Positions 1 through 4,728 of a stretch of 5,858 nt of DNA are shown here, piece by piece (position 1 is the stretch's first letter; the number at the start of each line of letters is the position of its first letter). The stretch comes from Proteobacteria bacterium UBA6522 (GTDB taxonomy: Bacteria; Pseudomonadota; Gammaproteobacteria; Steroidobacterales; Rariloculaceae). A program made the position numbers and the translations under genes. The notes under the pieces are model-generated. The model ran no database searches and was not told the origin of the DNA. It saw only the letters and a program-made list of their open reading frames with translations. Where the stretch lies: contig DJLG01000003.1 of the NCBI GenBank assembly GCA_002434915.1, forward strand, positions 432 through 6,289. The letters are read 5' to 3'.

Positions 1-1176
1 TTGAAATGTTCTACCAATAGCCATCACTTCTCCTACAGACTTCATTTGAGTCGTAAGTCGATCATTAGCTAAGGGAAATTTTTCAAAGGTAAAACGGGGT
101 ATTTTTGTTACGACGTAATCAATACTCGGTTCAAATGAAGCAGGCGTAGCACCACCCGTAATCTCATTACGCAGTTCATCAAGCGTGTAGCCTATAGCAA
201 GCTTGGCAGCAACCTTTGCGATAGGGAAACCTGTTGCCTTTGAGGCTAATGCGGATGATCTCGACACGCGTGGATTCATCTCAATAACCAACAAACGACC
301 ATCCTCTGGACTTACCGCAAATTGAACATTAGATCCACCCGTGTCCACACCAATTTTACGCAAAACATCAATCGAAGCGTTTCGCATAAGTTGGTATTCC
401 TTATCGGTAAGCGTTTGGGCGGGAGCTACAGTTATTGAGTCTCCTGTATGAATACCCATTGGATCCAAATTCTCAATCGAACAAACAATAATGCAGTTAT
501 CTTTACGGTCCCTGATGACCTCCATTTCGAACTCTTTCCAACCAAGAACAGACTCCTCTAACAACACTTCCGTCACCGGAGACTGATCAAGACCTCGCCC
601 AACAATCTCCTCAAATTCCTCACGATTGTATGCAATTCCTCCTCCGCTACCCCCAAGCGTAAACGATGGACGTACTATCGTTGGAAACCCAACATCTTTC
701 TGAATAACCCAAGCCTCATCTAAAGTCTTCGCTACAGCTGCCCGTGGAACCTCTAACCCAATCTCTTGCATCGCAACACGGAATAGATTGCGATCCTCAG
801 CCATCTCAATTGAATCTTTTGAAGCAGCAATTAATTCCACTCCATAACGGTCAAGAACCCCTTCTCGGTCTAGATCCAAAGCACAATTCAAACCAGTTTG
901 ACCACCCATAGTCGGGAGCAAGGCATCCGGACGCTCTTTCTCGATTATCCGCTCTACAGTCCTCCAGTGAATTGGCTCTATATAAGTGGCATCAGCAGTT
1001 GCTGGGTCAGTCATAATTGTTGCTGGGTTTGAATTCACAAGCACCACCCGATAACCCTCCTCCTTAAGAGCCTTACAGGCTTGGGCACCAGAATAGTCAA
1101 ACTCGCACGCTTGACCGATAATTATCGGCCCAGCGCCGATAATTAGCACACTTTGTATATCATCTCTTCGTGGCAT
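1..1176 (-). CDS. carB: Carbamoyl-phosphate synthase large subunit, N-terminal 392 residues (cut by left edge)
   Basis: CarB makes carbamoyl phosphate from bicarbonate, two ATP and ammonia supplied by CarA, for arginine and pyrimidine synthesis in the cytosol. I translated the minus strand from the ATG at 1176-1174 and the frame is open to the window edge, giving 392 residues of a family usually about 1,070 long. The visible part is the first ATP-grasp half, the carboxyphosphate domain. The N-terminus MPRRDDIQSV matches E. coli MPKRTDIKSI, which fixes the start. Residues line up without gaps with E. coli numbering: Arg129, Arg169, Glu215, His243, Gln285, Glu299, Asn301 and Arg303, all ATP or metal ligands there, are present. 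The RPSFTLGGSGGG loop (169-180) and EMNPRVSRSSAL (299-310) are typical. No Shine-Dalgarno sequence is visible upstream. The gene follows carA by 59 bp and is probably co-transcribed with it. The oligomerisation, second ATP-grasp and allosteric domains lie outside the window. Confidence 0.98.
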   Translation of the reverse strand, partial: MPRRDDIQSVLIIGAGPIIIGQACEFDYSGAQACKALKEEGYRVVLVNSNPATIMTDPATADATYIEPIHWRTVERIIEKERPDALLPTMGGQTGLNCALDLDREGVLDRYGVELIAASKDSIEMAEDRNLFRVAMQEIGLEVPRAAVAKTLDEAWVIQKDVGFPTIVRPSFTLGGSGGGIAYNREEFEEIVGRGLDQSPVTEVLLEESVLGWKEFEMEVIRDRKDNCIIVCSIENLDPMGIHTGDSITVAPAQTLTDKEYQLMRNASIDVLRKIGVDTGGSNVQFAVSPEDGRLLVIEMNPRVSRSSALASKATGFPIAKVAAKLAIGYTLDELRNEITGGATPASFEPSIDYVVTKIPRFTFEKFPLANDRLTTQMKSVGEVMAIGRTFQ

Positions 1177-1235
1177 TATAATTAATCTAAATTCTATATT
1201 ATATATTTAAGTATTTGTTAATGAATGTTTTTATT
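1177..1235 (-). other. carA-carB spacer, extremely AT-rich
   Basis: This 59-bp gap holds only six G or C bases, about 10%, far below the flanking genes. I see no Shine-Dalgarno-like purine run before the carB ATG, no terminator hairpin and no small ORF with a credible start. The bases just before the ATG on the coding strand read TTTAGATTAATTATA. An unstructured A/U-rich leader can be bound through ribosomal protein S1, which is my inference for how carB is translated. The lack of a terminator supports co-transcription with carA. Confidence 0.6.
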
Positions 1236-2378
1236 TTATTTTTTTAAGCCTTTATAGACTTCCATTAGTTCAATAAATCTTCCAAATAAAGGTTTAATAT
1301 CGTGAGGCCCAGGACTTGCCTCTGGATGCCCTTGAAAAGAAAATGCTGGCCTATCAATTCGCTCAATTCCCTGAAGAGAACCATCAAAAAGAGATCTATG
1401 GGTTGCGCGTGTATGCGCAAGCAGGCTTTCCTCATCAACAGCAAAACCATGATTCTGACTGGTAATCATCACCTGCTCGGTCTTTAAATCAACCACTGGG
1501 TGATTGGCACCATGATGACCAAATTTCATTTTTACAGTATTTGCACCACTAGCTAGGGCTAGCAATTGATGTCCCAGGCAAATACCAAAAATAGGGATCT
1601 CTGCATTGAGTAGCTCTTGTATAGCATGAATAGCATACTTACAGGGCTCTGGATCTCCTGGTCCATTGGATAAAAAAACCCCATCTGGACGAAGCCGCAT
1701 AACCTCATCAGCAGAAGTTTTAGCCGGGACTACAGTGACAGAACACCCCTCATCCTTAAGCAACCTTAAAATATTACGTTTCACACCAAAATCAAACGCC
1801 ACTACATTAAAGCTAGAATCCGCATGACTTGAAGCAGCTCGCCTATCTTCCCAGCTACTACCCTGGCTCCACTCATAGATATCTTTAGTGCTTACGACTT
1901 GAGCTAAATCCATGCCTTTTAGCCCGGGAAACTCTTGAGCTGCCTTTACTGCCTCTTCTGAGTCGATATTTGACCCTGAAAGAATACAACCTGCTTGCGC
2001 GCCTTTATCACGAATAATACGTGTAAGCTTGCGTGTATCTATATCTGAAATAGCTACAACATTATTAAGGCATAAAAAATCTGCCAAACTTGCCCCTGAT
2101 CTCCAATTACTAACTACAGATGAAAGATCACGAACAATTAACCCTGCAGCGACAGCCCGATCTGATTCCATATCTTCAGAATTTGTCCCAACATTACCGA
2201 TATGCGGGTATGTCAACGTTACAAGCTGACGACAATAAGAAGGGTCGGTCAGTATTTCCTGATAACCCGTGGTAGCGGTATTAAAAACCACTTCACCTAA
2301 GGCTCGGCCTGTTTTTCCCACAGATGAGCCTGTGAAAACCGTACCATCCTCAAGCGCTAGTATCGCTGGCTCTACCAA
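1236..2378 (-). CDS. carA: Carbamoyl-phosphate synthase small (glutaminase) subunit
   Basis: CarA hydrolyses glutamine and channels the ammonia to CarB. The 380-residue product is close to the E. coli length of 382. The N-terminal CarA-specific domain runs to about residue 150 and includes GEVVFNTATTGYQEILTDPSY (28-48) and SDIDTRKLTR (111-120). The C-terminal class I glutamine amidotransferase domain begins near residue 191. Its triad is visible: Cys267 in FGICLGHQ, and His351 and Glu353 in FQGHPEASPGPHD, offset by two from E. coli Cys269, His353 and Glu355. LSNGPGDPEP (236-245) is also typical. The start codon is TTG at 2378-2376. It is preceded at 6-nt spacing by AGGAG, and an in-frame TAA at 2396-2394 rules out an upstream start. 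I recall E. coli carA also using TTG, so this looks like a conserved low-efficiency start. The gene follows dapB by 283 bp, which holds possible control elements. Confidence 0.98.
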   Translation of the reverse strand: MVEPAILALEDGTVFTGSSVGKTGRALGEVVFNTATTGYQEILTDPSYCRQLVTLTYPHIGNVGTNSEDMESDRAVAAGLIVRDLSSVVSNWRSGASLADFLCLNNVVAISDIDTRKLTRIIRDKGAQAGCILSGSNIDSEEAVKAAQEFPGLKGMDLAQVVSTKDIYEWSQGSSWEDRRAASSHADSSFNVVAFDFGVKRNILRLLKDEGCSVTVVPAKTSADEVMRLRPDGVFLSNGPGDPEPCKYAIHAIQELLNAEIPIFGICLGHQLLALASGANTVKMKFGHHGANHPVVDLKTEQVMITSQNHGFAVDEESLLAHTRATHRSLFDGSLQGIERIDRPAFSFQGHPEASPGPHDIKPLFGRFIELMEVYKGLKK

Positions 2379-2384
2379 CCTGAG

Positions 2385-2389
2385 CTCCT
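2385..2389 (-). promoter_or_regulatory. carA ribosome binding site
   Basis: The coding strand reads AGGAG here, followed by six bases (CTCAGG) and then TTG. This strong Shine-Dalgarno sequence at good spacing supports the TTG at 2378 as the carA start. No in-frame ATG or GTG lies between the upstream stop (2396-2394) and the conserved N-terminal residues. Confidence 0.85.
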
Positions 2390-2402
2390 GCTTTTATGCC
2401 TG

Positions 2403-2438
2403 CGCCTTGTATAAACGAAACGGGACAGCCACAAGGCG
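2403..2438 (-). repeat. Inverted repeat / leader hairpin before carA
   Basis: CGCCTTGT (2438-2431 on the coding strand) and ACAAGGCG (2410-2403) are perfect 8-bp complements, five of the eight pairs being G-C. One further inner G-U pair is possible, leaving a loop of 18 nt. The 3' arm ends 13 nt before the AGGAG of carA. If transcription starts near 2446, as the promoter candidate predicts, this hairpin lies wholly within the leader RNA. A second copy of ACAAGGC lies upstream at 2502-2496, and its complement is the same 5' arm. Confidence 0.5.
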
Positions 2439-2455
2439 TGCAGCCAATCCCGCTT
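2418..2455 (-). repeat. Second inverted repeat interlocked with the leader hairpin
   Basis: AAGCGGGA (2455-2448 on the coding strand) can pair with TCCCGTTT (2425-2418), giving seven Watson-Crick pairs and one G-U over a 22-nt spacer. The 3' arm is followed by a U-rich stretch (CGUUUAU). The arms alternate with those of the 2403-2438 repeat, so the two hairpins exclude each other or form a pseudoknot. Its 5' arm overlaps the -10 of the promoter candidate. It would therefore be in RNA only in transcripts that start further upstream; otherwise it may be an operator or chance. Confidence 0.35.
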
Positions 2456-2481
2456 ATATCCTATGAATTAGGGAGTCTCAG
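2453..2481 (-). promoter_or_regulatory. Candidate sigma70-type promoter for carAB
   Basis: On the coding strand CTGAGA (2481-2476) matches the -35 consensus TTGACA at 4 of 6 positions, and TATAAG (2458-2453) matches the -10 consensus at 5 of 6, with a 17-bp spacer. The expected start point is near 2446, giving a leader of about 68 nt before the TTG of carA. A second, weaker pair, TTTACA (2495-2490) with CCTAAT (2472-2467) at 17 bp, overlaps it. Spacers this AT-rich throw up such matches by chance, so this is a candidate only. Confidence 0.4.
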
Positions 2482-2525
2482 AAATAGATTGTAAAGCCTT
2501 GTCGCATGGAAGGACACACTCAGAT

Positions 2526-2556
2526 AAAAAATGACTATAGATATTAAGTCGTTTTT
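2526..2556 (-). terminator. Weak, possibly bidirectional Rho-independent terminator after dapB
   Basis: The coding strand reads AAAAA-C-GACT, a 10-nt loop, then AGTC-A-TTTTTT. The core is a 4-bp stem (GACU/AGUC), with a C/A mismatch and then an A5/U5 extension, ending in a run of six U. The plus strand has the mirror arrangement, AAAAAA-T-GACT-loop-AGTC-G-TTTTT, so it could act both ways. It lies about 105 nt after the dapB stop and before the carA promoter candidate. The short stem with little G-C makes it weak. Confidence 0.3.
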
Positions 2557-2581
2557 CCTCTTCAACTCATAATTAAGAGGG

Positions 2582-2619
2582 ATTTAAAGAAATCCACCAT
2601 CATCTGATGCACTTTAAAT
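2582..2619. repeat. Nested inverted repeat downstream of dapB
   Basis: Perfect 8-bp arms ATTTAAAG (2582-2589) and CTTTAAAT (2612-2619) flank a 22-nt interior. Inside, CATC and GATG can form a second small stem with a 4-nt loop (2598-2609). The structure begins 43 nt after the dapB stop. Neither strand has a U-run after it, so it is not a classical terminator. It could be a 3'-end stabilising hairpin, a protein-binding dyad or chance in A/T-rich DNA. Confidence 0.4.
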
Positions 2620-2661
2620 ACCAAGAAATTCTTAATAACCAGTATATTTTTTCTTGTTTGA

Positions 2662-3462
2662 TTACAAGTCTAATACGTTAGCCATCGTATAAAACCCCGC
2701 CTTACGCCCAGTCAACCACCTTGCCGCTCGAAGCGCTCCATGTGCAAAAGCCATTCGATCCACCGCCCGGTGAGTAAGCTCAATGCATTCCTCCGGACCA
2801 CCAAATAAGACCGTGTGATCGCCAACAATATTACCGGCACGAATAACGGAAAACCCAATGGAACCAGGAGTCCGCGCGCCAACATCACCATGACGCTCAT
2901 ATACTGCGACATCAGTTAACTCATCCCCCCTTGTCTCTGCAATCAGTTCCCCCAGTGCAATTGCTGTACCAGATGGAGAATCTACCTTACGTTGATGATG
3001 GGCTTCAGTGATCTCAACATCATAGTCAATACCTAATGATTTTGATGTACGACTAACAAGATCCATAAAAACATTCATGCCAACACTCATGTTTCGCCCA
3101 TATAACAAGGGAATTTTTTTTGCTCCTGACTCAAGAAACTTACTCTCTTCATTTCCTAGACCAGTAGTACCAATTACTAATGCCGTATTTGTTGCTACAC
3201 AGGCCCTAATATTTTCTTTAGTTGCAGAAGGCAAAGTAAAATCAATAGCAACATCAGCATTTTGTAAGGCACTCTCACAATCATCAGTTAAGAAAACATT
3301 TAATGGGCCTACTCCACAAACCTCTCCCACATCAGAGCCTATAGCAGCATCGTCAGGTTCAGTAACTGCTCCAACTATTTCTATATCTGTGGATTCCTTA
3401 GTACACCGTAAAATCGACTGGCCCATCCGACCAGACGCGCCAAGAATTGTAATTTTTAACAT
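2662..3462 (-). CDS. dapB: 4-hydroxy-tetrahydrodipicolinate reductase
   Basis: DapB reduces the cyclic product of DapA to tetrahydrodipicolinate with NAD(P)H, a step towards diaminopimelate (cell wall) and lysine. The 266-residue length is normal for the family. The N-terminal Rossmann domain shows GASGRMGQ (8-15) and VIGTTGL (96-102). The catalytic and substrate-binding region EAHHQRKVDSPSGTA (153-167) has His155, His156 and Lys159, matching E. coli His159, His160 and Lys163. The C-terminus GFYTMANVLDL is typical. At the end of the second beta strand the sequence is TEPDD (34-38), one residue shorter than in E. coli and without the Arg (Arg39 there) that helps hold the NADPH phosphate. The start ATG at 3462 is 3 nt after the dnaJ TAG. 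A GGGGG run (3475-3471) inside the end of dnaJ serves as ribosome binding site, so the two genes are probably translationally coupled. Confidence 0.97.
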   Translation of the reverse strand: MLKITILGASGRMGQSILRCTKESTDIEIVGAVTEPDDAAIGSDVGEVCGVGPLNVFLTDDCESALQNADVAIDFTLPSATKENIRACVATNTALVIGTTGLGNEESKFLESGAKKIPLLYGRNMSVGMNVFMDLVSRTSKSLGIDYDVEITEAHHQRKVDSPSGTAIALGELIAETRGDELTDVAVYERHGDVGARTPGSIGFSVIRAGNIVGDHTVLFGGPEECIELTHRAVDRMAFAHGALRAARWLTGRKAGFYTMANVLDL

Positions 3463-3465
3463 GAG

Positions 3466-4596
3466 CTATGCCCCCATTCGCTCAAAGAATTGTTTAACAC
3501 CATCCAACCATGAACGAGCTCGTGGACTATGTCTTGAACCACCAGTTTGAAGAGAATTATCAAACTCCTCTAGCATGTTTTTTTGATCCTCAGTTAGTTT
3601 CACCGGGGTTTCTATCTGCACAGTACAGAACAGATCGCCTACACCAGCTGAACGAACTTGACGAACACCTTTACCTCGCAATCGGAAAATATCGCCTGAT
3701 TGTGTCTCAGGAGGAATCTTCAATACTACCTGTCCATCTAATGTGGGAACTTCCACTGAACTACCTAAGACCGCTGATGCAAAGCTGATCGGAACATTAC
3801 AACTCAAACTGCTACCATCGCGTTCAAAGATTGTGTGTGGTTTAACAGTAATATCAACATACAAATCACCTGATGGACCACCATTACGCCCAGCCTCGCC
3901 TTCCTGAGACAGTCTAATCCGATTTCCATCATCCACACCTGCTGGAACCTGCACAGCCAAAGTTTTTACCTTACTAGTTCGACCACGACCAGAACAATCG
4001 CTACAGGGTGTCGTAATAATCTTGCCTAGCCCTCTACAATTTGGACAGGTCTGCTGAACAGAGAAAAAACCCTGCTGTACACGGACTTGACCCACTCCGT
4101 TACACGAAGAACAAGAGGTTGGCTGAGTCCCTGGTTCAGCACCATCACCATCGCAAACATCACATTCAACCTGAGTTGGCACATCGATATTTACTGAATC
4201 ACCAGCAACCGCTTGTTCTAATGATAAAGACAATTCATAACGAAGGTCTGCTCCACGAAAAACTTGCGCACGACCTCCTCTATTTCCACCAAAAATATCA
4301 CCAAAAACATCACCAAAAATATCACCAAATGAATCACTTCCGGCACCAAAACCACCGCCCGCTTGACCAGCTTCGACTCCAGCATGGCCGAACTGATCAT
4401 AAGCTGCCCGCTTATTACTATCAGAAAGGACTTCATAAGCCTCTTTAGCTTCTTTAAAGAGAACTTCGGCTTCGGGATCATCAGGATTTCGATCTGGATG
4501 ATGCTTCATAGCTAAACGTCGATAGGCTTTTTTCAAACCATCCTGATCAACATCTTTACTGCACCCTAAGGTTTCATAGTAGTCCCGTTTGGACAT
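3466..4596 (-). CDS. dnaJ: Chaperone DnaJ (class A Hsp40)
   Basis: DnaJ delivers unfolded clients to DnaK and stimulates its ATPase. The 376-residue product has the same length as E. coli DnaJ and every class A element. The J domain (about 4-70) has the HPD triad at His33-Pro34-Asp35. The Gly/Phe-rich segment (about 71-110) contains GDIFGDVFGDIFGG (91-104). The zinc domain has all four CxxCxGxG motifs, starting at Cys145, Cys162, Cys184 and Cys198. The client-binding C-terminal domains (about 206-330) include GDLYVDITVKPH and VPTLDGQVVLKIP. The last segment, SPRARSWLDGVKQFFERMGA, resembles the E. coli dimerisation tail. The ATG at 4596 follows an AAGGA ribosome binding site. The gene lies 112 bp after dnaK with no terminator seen between them, so co-transcription is expected, probably from a heat-shock promoter upstream of the window. 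Confidence 0.99.
   Translation of the reverse strand: MSKRDYYETLGCSKDVDQDGLKKAYRRLAMKHHPDRNPDDPEAEVLFKEAKEAYEVLSDSNKRAAYDQFGHAGVEAGQAGGGFGAGSDSFGDIFGDVFGDIFGGNRGGRAQVFRGADLRYELSLSLEQAVAGDSVNIDVPTQVECDVCDGDGAEPGTQPTSCSSCNGVGQVRVQQGFFSVQQTCPNCRGLGKIITTPCSDCSGRGRTSKVKTLAVQVPAGVDDGNRIRLSQEGEAGRNGGPSGDLYVDITVKPHTIFERDGSSLSCNVPISFASAVLGSSVEVPTLDGQVVLKIPPETQSGDIFRLRGKGVRQVRSAGVGDLFCTVQIETPVKLTEDQKNMLEEFDNSLQTGGSRHSPRARSWLDGVKQFFERMGA
4285..4332 (-). repeat. 12-bp tandem repeat encoding the DnaJ Gly/Phe segment
   Basis: On the plus strand the unit ATCACCAAAAAT/C recurs about four times with small changes, giving the G-D-(I/V)-F steps of DnaJ residues 89-104. I recall the same peptide pattern in E. 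coli DnaJ, where this DIF/DVF segment affects how DnaK is activated. The repeat is therefore a functional protein feature rather than a non-coding element. Its DNA form could still allow slippage in steps of four residues. Confidence 0.7.
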
Positions 4597-4708
4597 TCCT
4601 TAATCCTTAAAAGTGTTTTTTACATCATTAGGTAACAAACTAACCAACCAGACAATAAGCCATGGGGGTAACCAATAAGACGAAAATTTCTTTTTTAATA
4701 AGCACGTG
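4597..4708 (-). other. dnaK-dnaJ spacer (112 bp)
   Basis: The spacer shows no terminator-like hairpin with a U-run and no convincing promoter, which favours a dnaK-dnaJ transcript. A CACGTG palindrome sits at 4703-4708, next to the dnaK stop, and GGTTA recurs within the spacer. Most of it is covered by a hydrophobic reading frame described separately (4600-4728). Near dnaJ it contains the ribosome binding site. Confidence 0.55.
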
Positions 4709-4728
4709 TTAAGCACTCTTTTTCTCAT
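4600..4728 (-). CDS. Possible small hydrophobic ORF bridging dnaK and dnaJ (doubtful)
   Basis: A 42-codon frame starts with ATG at 4728-4726, overlaps the last six codons and stop of dnaK in another frame, and ends with TAA at 4602-4600, 3 nt before the dnaJ ATG. The product begins with a basic stretch (MRKRVLN), continues with LLKKKF, then has a hydrophobic aromatic segment (YWLPPWLIVWLVSLL, about residues 18-32) and a polar end. This resembles a single-pass small membrane peptide. Against it, the upstream purines (AGAAG next to the ATG) are too close to be a good ribosome binding site, U-rich spacer DNA readily encodes Leu, Trp and Val, and I recognise no family. If translated, its stop within the dnaJ ribosome binding region would couple it to dnaJ. 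Confidence 0.15.
   Translation of the reverse strand: MRKRVLNTCLLKKKFSSYWLPPWLIVWLVSLLPNDVKNTFKD
4604..4608 (-). promoter_or_regulatory. dnaJ ribosome binding site
   Basis: The coding strand reads AAGGA here, seven bases before the dnaJ ATG. A second AAGGA (4601-4597) touches the ATG and is too close to serve. The good spacing of the first copy supports the ATG at 4596, which also matches the family N-terminus SKRDYYE. Confidence 0.8.

Larger units (their letters stand above)
2379..2661 (-). other. dapB-carA intergenic control region (283 bp)
   Basis: This is the longest stretch without a gene. On the coding strand, reading from dapB towards carA, it contains several elements. First is an A/T palindrome AAGAA-N-TTCTT (2623-2633), then a long inverted repeat (2582-2619). 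Next come CCTCTT/AAGAGG arms (2580-2575 and 2562-2557) with a 12-nt loop, directly followed by a weak terminator-like hairpin (2526-2556). A promoter-like sequence (2453-2481), two interlocking inverted repeats (2403-2455) and the carA ribosome binding site complete the series. I found no ARG box, PurR-type or RutR-type operator matching consensus, and no tRNA or convincing small ORF. The layout suggests that dnaKJ-dapB transcripts end or weaken here and that carAB transcription starts anew. That is inference from the sequence only. Confidence 0.6.

Noticed and set aside
2463..2479. TGAAT half-site inside the carA promoter candidate as an ArgR box
   Set aside because: The second half of the palindrome matches the ARG box consensus poorly (3 of 5 at wrong spacing), and no paired second box is seen.
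2478..2507. Nine-codon frame (MRQGFTIYF) before carA as a leader peptide
   Set aside because: It has no ribosome binding site, is not rich in Arg codons, and lies upstream of the predicted transcription start.
2567..2608. 13-codon frame (MMVDFFKSLLIMS) after dapB
   Set aside because: No clear ribosome binding site, and it overlaps the inverted repeat; too short to support as a gene.
3077..3550. 157-codon plus-strand open frame opposite dapB and the dnaJ end
   Set aside because: It lies antisense to two well-conserved genes, crosses their junction, and shows no recognisable domain or start signal.
4041..4448. Long plus-strand open frame rich in His and Gln, opposite dnaJ
   Set aside because: It is the complement of the dnaJ Gly-rich and zinc-domain codons; dnaJ is certain here, and the low-complexity product has no ribosome binding site or family match.
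4218..4481. Minus-strand frame with a hydrophobic repeat (VIFLVMFLVIFLV)
   Set aside because: It is the 12-bp G-D-(I/V)-F repeat of dnaJ read in another frame, which makes an artificial membrane-like segment.
4703..4708. CACGTG palindrome at the dnaK end
   Set aside because: A six-base palindrome is expected often by chance, and no bacterial operator of this form is implied by the context.
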